From the NCBI GenBank assembly GCA_029964075.1, contig CM057142.1, positions 33,792,392 to 33,856,391 of the forward strand: DNA of 64,000 nucleotides. The letters are read 5' to 3'. Position numbers and translations under genes: made by a program. The stretch comes from Patiria pectinifera. Its lineage: Eukaryota; Echinodermata; Asteroidea; Valvatida; Asterinidae. The stretch's first letter is position 1. Each line of letters starts with the position of its first letter. The notes below the pieces were generated by a model. That model searched no databases. It worked only from the letters and a program-made list of their open reading frames with translations, and was not told where the DNA came from. Positions 25,948 to 40,900 of the stretch are shown in pieces.

Positions 25948-28900
25948 CTGCAGAGAGATACAAAAAAATCGGGGAAAAATGCTTTTTGGTTGTGTTATGG
26001 TTTTTGTGCATTTTTGAGTTTCAAGCAACAACATTGCTCAAATCTTAAGTAGGGTGCATAACAACTAAAAAAGTTGTTTAAGTTTCAGCTCAGTGGATAC
26101 AACAGTCAACTCTCGTTATAGTACAAACACTGTTAATACAAATTCAGGTTATAGCAAACTTAAAGTCTAGTACCGATGTTGCATTTTTGTGTACAAAGAA
26201 TGGGACTGTTGCTCCTCTTAATACAAAATTCTGATATAACAAACATTTTGGCTAGGTCGGACGAGTTTATATTAACGAGAGTCGTTTTGAAAAAAAAATA
26301 GAAGAAAACGTATTCCACTTTTTGGGGATCTTGCAACTGGATTCCGTTGCTAACGAACGTAATATATTGCGCCCGCGGGAAGACTTTCTGAAACCACCTT
26401 CAATTGGATGTTGTTTTCCAAATGATTCCACTTCAGGCGGAATCATCTCACACAGGGTAGGTCCTATTTGGTACCAGTCCTATCTTCACTTTGAGTAAAG
26501 ATTGACTCGTTAAATCGGTACGGTACGTTTTTGCAAATGTTCCTATATACTTGCTTTTAAAGGGAATATAGAACATATGCAAACATCGAAAAATAAAACT
26601 GCCAAGTTTTTACGAAATACCTTACTAGGATGTTGGTAAATGCCAGCCTAAAGCATCCTTTAAAATTATGGCACCTGGTGTCAAGTCATTTTCAAGAAAA
26701 CTGTATTTTTGTATACATTTCCAACGGTGGTCGGCCGACCACCGTTGGAAATGTATAACTAACTATTTTTTTCAACTACAGCTCCAAATTTACAACCTTT
26801 TTCAGTCCAAATTTTGTTTGCTATTGGTTACATGTTCATGAACGGGTGCAGGCCAGCTAGACTGGTTCCCTTACCTTACAATTTTCTGACATCTATAAAT
26901 TGATCCATTTTATCTTTAGTGGAGTCAGGGAACCAGACTACTTAAACTTTTTTGTGTTTCTTGGTTTTTCAAACATTTTCGAACACAAAACTTCAAACAT
27001 GTCAGTTAAACAATATTTGATCTATTATACTAACCCCTCAAATACTGTAGTCCATTTCTGAAAATTGCAACAAAAGCCAATGATGTATATTCCCTTTAAA
27101 TTAATACAATTTAATTCTGTACTGCCATCAATACCGAAGATGTTTGTGGATCATGAGACAAAATATCATTTTCATAAAGTTGTCTGATCCAAACAACGAG
27201 GATTGTTTGTCTGGCCCTATATGACGTGAATCGATCGAATAAGTCTAAAGTGGTATTAAAGGGCATTAGTTAAAACAAGCTTTTCGTAATGCAGTGCGCC
27301 ACCAGCGTTTGCTTCGAAGACGCCACTTTTACGGTCGATATCTTGCTTCACTCGTCCCCACCGCATTAACCAAGGGCGCTGGTGGGGGCTAATCGCATCG
27401 AGCTCTCATTGGACGATTGTTTAACCGATGTCAACGCAGACGCAGCTCTCTTTTGGACAAACTATTTGCCTGAAGACTCGTGCCAGCCCTTTCGTGTACG
27501 CATGAAAAAGTACAAGATGTATGTAAAATTTAAATTGTACATTGTTTATAGCAAGTGACCTACCGTGACCTGCGCTTCCTTCATAAGATTTTGTGAATGA
27601 ACTAGCTCCCCCCCATGGATAGGGCGGTGATGGGACGAGGGAATACATCCTGCTTGTATATTCGCCTGACCATACACCTTATGCATAGCTGCTATGCATA
27701 ATTATTATCAGTGCTAGTTATTAGCAGCCATCTTAGAAGGCCAGGAACTTGTTTTGCTAGGATAATGCACGAGTGAACCGTTTGTGCATTCATTGTTACT
27801 GAATTAAAATAACAAAAGACGCCCTCTAAGATGGCCACAAAGGTCTATTGTGTTCATGGAGTACCACGCAAACACAAATACAATCTGGAAACCTCGTAAT
27901 TAAACTCCTGATGCCAAAAGGAATGCCAGGATGTTGACCTTCCCTAATAATTCATTAATGCGAAAGAAGTGGGTCTCCGGCGGAACCTATTGGTGGCGCA
28001 CTTCATTGTAAATCACTGGTATTTACCATATTATTATATTTACCTCGTCAAACTCCCAAATTGTTGTTTTGCCCACGTGACCGCAGTCCCTGATAATGAC
28101 TCGGTCCCCGGCTGGTACGAGGCAGTAACTGTGGAAGGCTAATTCCCCGGCAACGTTCAGACGAAATAGCTGGTTCCCGCCCAAACCATGGCAACGGGAC
28201 GCGCCTATTCTGCCGTCCGTTTCGTCCCGGCCCATGGTGTCCAGGCAGATGTCGCTATACAACCCTCGTATCTAGGATAGATCAAAACCAAGTGTTATAA
28301 CAACCCAATTCAACAAAAAATATATTTCTGTTTGAAATTGGGAGTTAGTCGAAAGACAGGAAGTGCCGACACAGCAATGCAGCTGGGGAGGGTGGATCCC
28401 CGCGGACAAAGCGCTTAACCCTAGTAGGCCATGGGCCAAAATCTGTATCAGGTTTAGAAGTTGAGGTTCGTCTTAACCTTTGGTGCCAGCTTGCAATAAG
28501 GTCAACTTTACTAATTCGATAGTGCTGAATCTGAATCTGGCTGTTCACATTGCCCAAATTGCGCATTAACGTTATGACGACATTTTTTCCTCAATATTTT
28601 GCCCAATTTTGGTCAAAAACAGTATTGTTTCCATAACCTCTATGTTTTAAGTTCAAATGCTTTCAAATTTGACACAACAGATAAATAGGAAGTCGGCATG
28701 AGTAATATAAGTCATTATTTAATGCGCGACATGGTGCTTAATTTTTTTTGTAGAATCGATCCTTTCAAACATGAGCATGATGAGATTTCGACGTGGCGTT
28801 ATAAGGATTTATACTAAATTTACGTACATCTGTCGCCCCTTTACAACACAAATCAATCACAAGTAAATCACAAATCATTCAGTTTCAAGTGAATGAGTGA

Positions 28901-31900
28901 CACACTATTATTTCCTCCATTTCTGTACCCAGAATACATGTTTTGGGGGCGTAAAACTGGGATTCTGGAATCCAAATCGAAAAGGCATCGCGCAATCTTG
29001 AAAAAAGAATCGTTTGCCCGTCCCAAGTTGGGGGTAGCTGCAGGTTGGTAGCATAGAGAGGCGGGGAGAATCCAAGAACCTGGGCTTGTTGTAACAGTAA
29101 TTTCCTCTGTGTGCATCCAATAAAGATGTTGATGCAGAGCAACCCGGAAAGCGGCTCTCAATGGCCATGGTGTTTATATCTCTACCATTCGGCGTAAGAA
29201 TCGAAGTTTCTCCTTCCCTATGATTGCATCAAACATCAACAATGCAGCATTCTACATAACGCATTGAATGGTTTTCCCTCTACTGTTGTATATATTTAAT
29301 TGTGAATTGAAATTGCATATGTTGTTTTTTCTCGACCTGTAGCCCTGTCGTTTTTGCAAACTCTTAATTAAGGATACTGAGAGGTAAAATCAAAAGCGAT
29401 GAAGCAAAGCCTACATCAGCTTTGCTTATTATATAGTAATATCGCTCATTCTCAATATAACCATGTGCAATCGTCTTATGATGACGTCATTTAATGGACC
29501 TTTTAGGAATTTTGTTAGTTACATTTTGATACCCTGTTGGCTACTAAAGACTCTATCGTCCAAGATTGACAACAGTTTGCAGTTTGAAAAGTTGCATCAT
29601 TTTTCATCAACCGTTGTCAATGTTGGACGATTTACAGTCTTTGGTAGAAAAATGGAGTATCAAAATGTAGCTAACAACATTCCCCAAAGATCTGTATAAA
29701 TGACAACATCATAAGACAATCAGATTCAAAATTATGACCCCTCCATTGAGACTTTTTTCTGCGGTTTTTATTCAGATATAGGCGCTCATGGCGCTGCAAA
29801 AAGGTAGCTTTTATGTCCCCCAGTTGCAATATAAACAGATAAAGAGACATAAGCCGACGATCCGAGTACCTCTCCCCAGAGTCTGTTGACAGGTGGTAGA
29901 GGGAACCTCTCCAGTGTATCAAACGCCACTTCCTTCATGAACCAATCGAAGGACTTAGGGCAGTGCCGGCGCCTGAAGTTGACTTGCTCTGTGATGTTAC
30001 CGTACGGCTTACCCCGCAGCTCTGGCTGGTTGGCGTAGAAAAAGTCCTCGTACTCGTCCAGCCACACTGCTGCTACTCGCATGTAGTTCTAACAACCGAT
30101 CACAACACAAAAATAACAAACTTTTAAAATCAGTACTGATTTTTAAAGGGTCCATGAAATAATTTTTTTCCTAGGAACACATTTTGTGCATCTTTTTACT
30201 CCTCTTAAATGTATAAAACTATACTTGATATCCCTTTTTGGTTTTTTTTGAATATGCATTTCAAATTGTCAATGCTTTTCCGGACAACTGAGAGCGCTGT
30301 TGCTGTGATGTCATTTCAGGAAGACACTGTTTAGTTCAGGGGTTTTCTGTTAAAATTGTGGGAGCCTAAAAATTTGCTCATTGAAACCATCTGTGAGAAG
30401 TGTTTGCCTCATGGGCTTACTGTCATGCACGTACTGACACAACAAAGAATCGCCACAGAAAAGAAAACTTACAACAGCAAAATATCCAAAATACTGGCAA
30501 CTTTTGGTGCTGAAATATCTGTAACCCTGAGGTTTCTGCCTGAAATGACATCACACTTTTGCTCATGAATATGAAAACTGTCATCAGCATAAAACCAAAA
30601 AGGCACCAAATTGCCCTTAAAAGTGGCAAAACAAAAATTGAAAATAAGGTTAAATGGGACACAAAGGTGCATTTTCAAGAACTGTATTAACAAAAATTCA
30701 TTACATGGGCCCTTTAAGGTAACAATTACAGCATGCCATTTGGAGAACAAAAATAAATGGATGTAAATCAATTACGTTCACATGAGAACCCTTGGTTTAA
30801 AGGCTTCAAGATTCAAATTCGAACGCGGATTAGCCTAAGGAAAATATTGGTGAGGAATATTAGGAAATGACACAAAGGACCGATTCTGTACAGGGACGTG
30901 ATGATTAATCGCCCCCATCTATCAACCAAAATGTGTGATTACATCTTGGTTGTATTGTTACGATCTTTATGCACTTACCGTTCGCACTACTGAGACACCA
31001 GTCCCTAGGTCAGGGTACGTGTAAGGCACACCCTTCCTGTATATATGCCCAACTCGCGAGCAGGGGACAAACTTTAGTTTACCACCACACATCCAAATCT
31101 GCAGCGAGAAAAATGTTATCTGCCATTGAAACTGGCCAAGATAATAATTCCAATTTCCAATTCTAATTTCAAAAATCGGGGGCTATTTTCACGAAAACGT
31201 TTTCGGGTTCTATATCAAGATGTTTTTATTTTACCCAAATTAAAACCCCTTTGCATTTCAGAACAGAACTTTCCTGAGTCTGCCTTAAAGGTATAGTCCA
31301 TCATTTGTAATTAGTGCACTTTGTTCGTTTGAAGCAACAAAAGTGTTCAAAATCTAATGAAGGATACTGAGCAACTAACCTGATGAAGTTTCAGCTAAGC
31401 TTCAGCTGTACATTCCGAGAAAAGCAGCAGCAGAGATCTCAATTTCAAATCCAAAGTTACTAACCGCTGAATTTTGTTTTTGAATTGGTAGCTATACGCG
31501 CGCACGCGCACCGATCCGACGAATTATAACCGCGCGCGTGCGTCGTTCCAATCGTGCGCGCGCTGCCGCGAATAACCAAAACGAACTACTAATTTTTCGT
31601 TGATTTCTTCAAAATGACAGCTTCCCAGAAAGAATAATTTCACAGGGAGTAGTTCCCTTACTATCTTTCGATGGCTGCAAATGATGGACTCTACCTTTAA
31701 TCCACAAGCTCAAAAGCATTAACCCTACAAGGGTTTGGCAGGTCTGATTTTAGGACTTACTTTGAAAGAAATCTCAAAGTTTTCACCTCCCCAGATCTGA
31801 AGGCCCGGATCGTAACCTCCGAGCTCGAAGAAGTAGGACCGGTCAATGGCGAATAGTCCTCCCGCCATCACGGGAGAGCTACATGGATGAACAGGGAAGA

Positions 31901-34900
31901 ACGAAAATATTATACACGAGTCGACTGCCGACTCGAAACCCACTCCGTCCCATCGTGGTTGCATTGACATCACACTAGTGATTTCATGAAGAATTGTTAA
32001 AGGGCATCTCCAGCAAGAAAAAAAAATACGTTATGTCAAAATGATCGTTAAAATGCAGAATTGTTGGTGCCTTTATCAATGGCCGCAAGTTCGCATTTTC
32101 CAAAAACTACCAACGTAAGCTTAATTTACTGATATGGCTGCGAAGTTCCATTGAAATGTTACCAAAAAAATCTTTTGGTGTACCATATCGATTCTCCAGC
32201 CATATGGAGTACCGAAGTGTGACGTCACGGTCTGAATCACGCGCTAATGTCTTTCACACACATTTTGAGTGCGTGACGTATTCACTTCGGTTCTCCATAC
32301 GCTATCAATATTAAACTACCAAAGGGCCGCGAAAGTGCAGACCAACAGTGCAGGCCCACAGCAGCTGGTTATACGCAAGCACTCAAGGCTTGTGTGCACC
32401 TCTGAAAATATTCAAAAGTGCGTTATATGCATGGACGGGAGCGTCATAACATCTCACTAATGGTTAATTAATAATGGTCAATAATTGTGGTACCCGGATT
32501 AGTCTGCAAGAAGGGTAACTCACTCATACGTCTGGCTGCTGTACTTCATTCCCAGACGCTCTTTGCTGTAGTCCACATGAATCCGTTTATACCAGAATTC
32601 CCAGTCGAATGCGCCTCGACACAGCCCATCAATCTGAGGACCGTAAGCGAACGTGTCTGCCTCGATAGCGTCTACGGTGGGACATACAACTACCTTCCTG
32701 ACCAATCAAAACATATCAAATCAAATCCAATCCAATCAAACCAATATTCAAATGTTATCGAATCAGCTAAAACAAAAAAGACTCATGTGTAAATTTTACT
32801 CTCCAATTGCCTTCTTTTAAAACCAAGGGCGGATCCAGGGGGGCCAAATGGGGCCATGGCCCCCCCCCAAAAAAACACGAAACCAATTTTAAAATTTTTC
32901 TTTTTTATGTGACATCGCAATAAAGGCAGGCAATGAGAACACCACCATCTTTTCCTCCAAAAAACATTGGTTAAAGTGGTCAGAAATTGCCTCAGATCGC
33001 ACAACAGAGCGTCTAGAATCCAAACATTTTTCGGCGCCCTTAAGCGGGCCCGAACCCCACGCCGTTTAAGCTTCGCACTCGCATTAGTTCTGATCGAGAT
33101 ACACAAGTCATGTAAGTACCAGCCCCCCTTTGAGAAGCAATTGACACCCTTGGTGCCAATCGGATTTTAGTGCTAGGACCTATACCATGCCAGTTTGCCC
33201 TGGCTTGAGTTGTACAGTGCTTTGTACTTAACAGTTTAATAGCATCAACATGATATGAATGTGGTGTCGGTGCCTAGGGCGGAGTAGGGCCTACGGAACA
33301 CTGGTGCCTAGGGCCAACGAAACACTTAATCCGGGCCTGGTTAAGTGAGTTCCACTTTTTTGAATTCGCAACGAACGCACTTGCCGTGACGTCAAAAATT
33401 ACATTGGGGAATTGAAGAGATATGGCAATGAACCTCTGGCCCAGACTTGGGGCTTCCAATTCTGAGCATTTTGGATGCAATTGGGCTCGAAAGTGGCACT
33501 ATTTTGCCACGTTGTGGAAGCCTAGGGTCGTTTTTCAAGATGGCTACCGTTCCGCTTTGGGAAAAATAGGGGTCGTCTTCTTTGGGCAAGAATTTCTCGA
33601 ATAGTAAATAATCAACCCACCAAAAATTGAAAAGAAAATGAAAGATGACATGTTGATCATCATTTTTCTGTGCAGCTTAAAAATCTATGAGAGTTCTGAG
33701 TATTTTAAAAAGAATTTTGAAGTACGGGCATTTAGCACTAGTGTCTATGGGAACTTTAATGCAGCAGTGCACCCGGTGCCAACAATGAGCCGGTCTTGAA
33801 ACGGCCTATCATGAGAATCGCTTGAGGGGGTACAGGGATGTGACACCCGAATCAATAAGTTTTATCGGCAAAATCATATATCGTTCTTTTTGTCCAAAAA
33901 GTGTCGTGAAAAGAGGCCCCATGAACAGCGCCACCTATTGTCATCAGATGTTGTTCAGGCGCCAACCTTTAAAAGCCGCGCCTCCTGGTTTCAGAGGATG
34001 TACCTTTATGTGCCTCTTTCCGTATAGGTGAACCCCCATCAACGGAATGCAGTATCAAACAGTGTTTACTTTGCCTTCCGTCTTGACATCTAAATGACTC
34101 TGACCTTGGCCTGGTACATGTCAAACACATTTCCTGTATCTTCTATTAATTATTGTTCTGTGTTTGTTTTTACCTGTTCGCAGCAATTTCAGCCAGCAGA
34201 GGCGGCAACCAGTTGACATTGCACTCGCAATGTGCGTCCAGGAACGTGATCACCTCACCGTGGGACTGTCGGGCACCAGTGATCCGTGACCTGATCAGAC
34301 CTTCACGCCTTGTGTTGCGGAACAGCTTGATTTTCCCTTCGAACTGCGGCTGCGCGATGTACTCCTCCAACGAGTCTTTAAGATGTTCTGCACGTGAATT
34401 TGGACCGAGGAATGGAAATGTAGATTTACTAGCGGGATGCCGCGCTTCGCGCGGCACCCGCTAGATGGGTGGAGTTGACTGTTTCGTAATAATTACTGTA
34501 TACAATGAAATCTCGATAATTTAAACTCTAATAACTCCAAACAACTGTTAAGTCAAATAAAGAATCAGACCCTCTGCTGCACGCGAGCCTATTTGGATTC
34601 GCCATCAGTCTCGCCTAAGTTGTATTTGCGTGCACATAACGTTTCCTGCGGAGATTGTGCGAGGGTCCAGGACATATTGTCAATATAGGGGAAGGGGCTA
34701 GCTAGGGTGAAGGGTGCTAGTTGGAACGCCCAATTTCCGTAAAACCCGTCAACCATGTCACCAATATTTCTGGGGATGGGGAGAAATATTTCCAGGGATG
34801 GGGAGAAATGGTTTTTGTTATAGAGGGGAGATGGTGATATTGAAATCGCTGATATTGTGGAGGTTTATGTTTGTGCTGGGATTCATACCGTTTAAATGTT

Positions 34901-37900
34901 GTTTTAAATTGCGCGCCGATTAGGAAGGTCTTGTTGTCAACAGTTGAATGAAATTAAGTGTTTATTGCCGACCGATTGTCTCATGCGATGTCTCATTATG
35001 TAAAGCTCATAAATAATGTTGTGCTAGAATATTGTCCAGTCAATTTGAACATTGATTTTTCAAGGTGCCAAACCATTAAGGACGTATACACCAGCTGAAC
35101 AAATAGGTAATTTAGACGAAACGCGGTTTGATCTTGGCCTATACAAAATCGTATCCATCGTTCTCACTACAGAGGAGAGGAGGGGGCAGCCAGTGAGGGT
35201 GGGGGGTGGATATTGTGTGGGCGTCGCCAGGATTTTTCTAGAGGGGGCAAAACATATTTTGGCCCAAAAATTCCTGGTTTTCTCAACACATTCTCGATTT
35301 ATCAGTTTTAGAGGGGGGCAGGGACATTTTGCACCCCCAACCCAAACCCATTAAATTCACACCACTATGACTTTGCGCCTCTTTTTATTATTATTTTTTT
35401 TTGCTTTTCGGGGTGGGGGGAGTGCCCCCCCCCCTCCTCGCGACGCCCATGCCTATTTATGTTACACCTGTGAATGGTCACATATTATATTTCCGGGGAA
35501 GTGGGCAACAATTTATATTTGTTATGGTGAAGGGGGTGTTTCTTTTTAAAGTAGAAGTTAATGTCATTATAGCAGTTGGTGTTTTTATTATGGTGGTGGG
35601 GTTGTACAGCAAAGTACTGTAACACGTTCATTTGCAGAAGAGAGTAAAACTAAAAGAAAGGACATATTGGAGCACTTCATAATTATGTCAAGCACCACAT
35701 GTTAAATGTATTTATTACAAAACTGTGAAAATGAAATCAGGTATACAATCAGATTTTTTTTAGTAATAATGTATTTGCAGCATTCATTACTGTACAGGGT
35801 AGTACTTCGACACAACTCAGGGGATATAATTGTTGTCAGTTTTCGGAGCAATTTTCGCAAGGGACGTCGGTCCAGGCTTGTTTACCATAGGCACAAACAT
35901 TCCATGAAAGACTTTCAAGCAAAACGGCCAAAGGTTATTGAGCAATTGCCTTTTTTTTTTTTAAAAGCTGTAATCATAAATAATGACAGTGGCATTGTAA
36001 GTTACAGGACAACATTTTTTTAATTAGTGTTGGTGAAAACTCATGAGAAATGGAGGGGTATGCGAGTATGAATATTTTGTTGTGAAATTTTAAGAGTGAT
36101 TATGTAAGTCGGTAATCAAACACATTGTTTTGTTATCAAATAAGTCTGCTTGGCCAGTAATTATCGGGTAATCATTCCATCATTATTCTTGGGTACAACT
36201 AAGCCAAGGATATAATTTAAAAAAAGGATGGACATAAAACAGCAGAAAAGAGTGATTTTTTTTTGCACTATTTCATGACTTCTAAAAATAAAATTATGGC
36301 TAGAAGGAAAATGTGTTTTGAATGGGTAAAGAGAAAAACCAGGAATCTTGCAGTTGAACTGGAAAGAATAGGTGTGTCACGTCTTCGTCTTGAGTTGAGA
36401 TTCTTGCTTTGGGAACTGGTTGAAGCATGCACTGGATCATGCTTGGAGCATGGTTGGAGCTGGTCATGGGATGTGGGTGTCATCGAGAGTCCTGTGTAAA
36501 GGAGTTAGAAAGAAAAGAATAACGACTAAGGTGAAGAAAACTTGTAAACAAAAATACATCGGCTAACAATAGCTCTTTATCCTGCTTGGGTTCATGTCTG
36601 TTGTCGAGTCATTTGATTTTCTGCCAGAGTGTATTCTCTAATATCCACTATTCTAACTGTGTTGGTTTCAGGTTTTAGTCTTTGCCTGTATTTTTTGGTT
36701 TTTGGCCTGAGGTTTGAACTTGATCACGTCTTTAATTTTGATTTGAGGGTTTCTTTATTAAGTTGGTTATTAGTCTTTGATTTGCAGTAAATTAATTTTG
36801 TTTTGCCTATGACTTATGAGTATGAAATTCATTTCTTTAAAGGAAGGTTTACGTATGATTTGCCGTGTTCTACGATTACCACAAAGATTTAGTGTGCATA
36901 ATTTGTATGGAATGAATGTACATTTCATGGCCTATATACAAATGCAGCAGTTTTTTTCTAGCTAGTAGTAGGCCTATAGGCCTAGGCCTAAAACAAACTA
37001 AAGCAAAATCCAAAAATAAACTACAAACAAAGCCCAATTGTGAAATCAAGAGTTGGCAAAGTTCTACAAACATGTTCGGGTACATGTTCCAAGTGAGGCC
37101 TGTATTTACGGAGGTCATGCAGTAAATTGGCAACATTAAGCCTAGTAAGTTAACCCACGCCACGGCCAAACTGAGTTTGAAACTCTCGATGTCCGAGGCC
37201 TCCCCCCGTACGTACAACCCTCCCCGTACAACCCTCCCCGTACTCACAAACTGAAACTCACAGTCACACTTTTCACAAACAACAATGCTTCTCATTGCCA
37301 GTGGCGTTCGAAAGAATACCACTTTTCACAAACAACAATACATATCATAAGTGAGACTTACCGTTCAAAGAGAAAACTGGAGCAAGGAACAGATATACAT
37401 CAACCATGTCAACAACGCCGTGCTGAAGAAATGTGGGGCATGCAAGTTGCATGCGCTGCATGCTCAGCGCTCATAACGAACGTATATGTGGCACGTCAAT
37501 TATCCGGCCCGTACGCAAGATGGCCGGCGAGGCCCAATGGGGAAGGGAATTATGGGAAATAGGGTGGAAAATAGCTGGGCCCCGTTCCGCTTCCCCCGTA
37601 GCCAACGCGCGCGATGAGGACGGGAGACCGGTCGGGAAAATGGCAGCGCCCCCATCATTTTCGTAATTGTAGTATAAACGACATGTGAGTGTGATCGGGG
37701 GGGGGGGGCGGAACCGGGGGGTGGGACAAGGGGGCACTTGCCCCCCCCCCCATTTTCCCAAGGCTAACAAAAGTGCCCCTATCGCGGTTATAAATGTACC
37801 CCATCGGAGAAGAAAAAACAAAACTGCCTCTCAAACGCACAAGTACGAAAGCATATGATCACGCTACAAATAAAATTGTCTTCTCTCTTGTAATGCAACA

Positions 37901-40900
37901 CTGCTCATCAAAAACACAAGTACCCCTCTCGCATTAACAAGATTGTGCACCTTCTCGAGATGGAAAACTACCCCTCGGAAGCACAAAATACCCCTCTCGC
38001 AATAATACAATTGTGCCCCTCTCCAGATGGAAAACTGGCCCCTAAAAACTAATAGTGCTCTTCACGCGAATAAACATGGTCACTAAACTGGCCATCAAAA
38101 GCAACAGTGCCCCTTTCGCGATAAAAAAAAAGGGTCTCTCTATATAACTATAGGTAAAAGAAACACAAAGAGCAAGATGGACAACGTATTCATAATTTGT
38201 TCCTCATCATATGTGTTGATAGCGACATGAACGGGACCATTTTCTTTTCCTCCACTTTCACACCGACGGAAGGTGCCGCTTTTTCTGAGCAACTGCCCCT
38301 TTTTGGTGTTGCCCTCCCCCCCCCCTGTTTGAAAAGCGTTTCGCCGCCCCTGAGCGTGATGCATAATTACCCGTGGCCTGATCGAAGGTTGAATGACGTC
38401 ACACCTATATAGAGCATTTCATCCCCTCGGGAGCACTAGCAACATTTAGGCAAGCCAATGTGTGTTCAATGTGACATAAATGGATTGCATGCATGCAGAG
38501 TTGCAGACATACGTACGTGCCCCCTGCTTAATGATCCAGTATTAGGCGCCAAAATTATGCAGCTTGCCCAAACAACCATTCGCTCATTTATCCATCAATG
38601 TCAAGAGCCTATGTTATGTACATTTTACTAAGGACTGATCGAACAAAATTTTTAAATAAACAAGGGAACTCCTGCCTCTCTGGGGAAATAATTTGGAAAG
38701 CATTTCAATGCTGTAAAAAGTTGGCACAAATATTAGCCTTTTCCGAAATCGACACTGAAACTGCTATTTGATGAATCAAAATGTCAGTCTCAGAATTCTA
38801 TTTTGATATAATCACAAGGAAACAGCCGTTTCAAAAGTCGTTTGTAAAATGTTTCATGTTCCTGTTGTATGAGTTCGAATGTAGCTCGATGAGCTCGAAT
38901 ACAACTTGCAAGTAGTTAGAAGGGTATCGTAAAATTATGTGAACGTTCAAGCAATCCACCAAACTCTGAAATTATTTGACCAAAGTAATACTCAATAGCT
39001 CAGTGTACAGTCAATGCAAACAAAATGCAGCTAAAACGTGCCATGGCGCGTGGCACGTCTAGCAAATTGAGACATCCCTGGATCAACAAGGGAGCATCTC
39101 ACCTTTCTCACTGAAGTCATCCACCATGACTATCTCCAGCAGGAGGTGTGATGGCGTCATGTTGATGATGCTGTGAACGGTCCGTATCAATGTTGACCAA
39201 CCCTCGTTGTGGAAGACCACCACCACGCTCGTTGATGGCAGGGTGGCTGGGTAGTGCCAATATTTACATCTAGAGAAAGTGAAGAGAACAGTTGGAGAAA
39301 ATTAAAATGAGATTCGGCGGTACTAAGTATTTCCCCCAGTTCCACCCTCTCGATTTACCGTCGTCGAAGTCTCGAAAATATTGGGAGCTGACAAAGTGTC
39401 TCAGTCTGCAGACCCTTTGAAAACAGCAACCAAGTTTGTTTTAATGTCGATTCATTAACAATAAATGCACAACAACAACAGGTCAAACCATTCGTATCCC
39501 TTTGGAACAAAAGGGACCAGACTTGTATGACTCGTGACTCGGACTCGAGTCCGACTCGAGTCCCATTTTCTGTGACTCGGACTATGACAATGACTCGGAC
39601 TCGGAGTCGACCCTGCGGACTCGGATTGGACTCGACCTGCGTGACTCGGGACTCGACCAAAATTATACCACAAACCACTTATTTCTTTGTCAATAATGTC
39701 ATATTACAGTTTGATGTTGCACGTGTATTTCCAGGTCATTAAATTAGAGAAAAGCTGTGGAAAAAATGGAAACATTTATACTGTAAGGTTTCAGCAGTAC
39801 CTCAATATTGATTTCCAATAAATATTAAAGGTGACTCGTGACTTGGACTCGGACTTGACCTTTGTGACTCGTGACTTGGACTCGGACTCGACCTTCATGA
39901 CTTGGGAGTCAAACTCGGACTCGGGAAAAGTGACTCGAACTCGGACTCGGGCACGATGTTTGGTGACTCGAATACAAGTCTGAAAGGGACCCACCTCAGA
40001 TGGTTGCCGTGCAAATAGAGTCGATTCATCATAACTGGTGGCAGGAATGAACGTTGGATGCTACAATGAATCCCGTTTCAGGGGATTAGCACATCATCGC
40101 CATATAAATATGTCACCATTTACTAACCCAAATCAGCGCTGTATTACACGGGTCATCACAAGTCAATCATAAGCGAGTCTTTCTCATATCGAGTGACAAT
40201 CTGTTCAAATGAATCGTTCCAAAGACCAACCCTTGTCTTTGTGCATCCCATGTTACTTTGTGATTGACATGTGGTATGACTTGTGTGATGGAATGGGCTA
40301 CATCTCTGACTATTCCCCCCGTCGGGAGTCAGTCAGTTAGTCAGTCAGTCAGTCAGTCCGTCTGTCAGTTCTGACCATACCCCACTTGTGGGCTGATGTT
40401 CCTTTCAGAACACATCACCCCACTATTTTCACAATAGGAAAACATCACCCCAGACGAGAATCTTTAGAAAAAGGGATAATGGGAACACAATGCTATCACC
40501 CCACAATTCCGTCTGGCTGGAACGTCCGGACGTCCGTCAGCCCGGACAGACTTCCGTTCGTCTGTCAGTCAGTCAGTTTTGACGTGTCTCTACTCACTGC
40601 GGATCCCTAATGTCCGGCAGAGCACGGTCCAGCGAGATCCGGTCACTGATCACCATGTTGAACCCGTACTCCTTATAACTCTGTTCGTAGAGGGCCTGCT
40701 CGGACGCAAGCAGCCTAGCGGGCACTCCGTTCTCGCCGACCCCGCTCCGCCTAGGGGCGGGCTCATTGAGCTCGTAGTTGCCCATGGTGTCTTTGAGTTC
40801 TGCCGGGACAACATTTCTGGACTTGATGGTTGATTGCTCCTCGGGTTCCTTGGGGTGATTGTACGACAAATTTTGAGGTCTTTGGAGCAGACTTGCTTCA

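Larger units (their letters stand above)
34388..39102 (-). other. GALNT7 intron 3
   Basis: 4.7 kb holding the candidates at 35216-35448 and 37696-38352. From 35450 to 37680 nothing is recognised; the 148-codon minus ORF at 36876-37322 has no family resemblance. Confidence 0.65.

Noticed and set aside
36876..37322. 148-codon minus ORF in GALNT7 intron 3
   Set aside because: No recognisable domain, contains short tandem repeats, and no splice context linking it to GALNT7.
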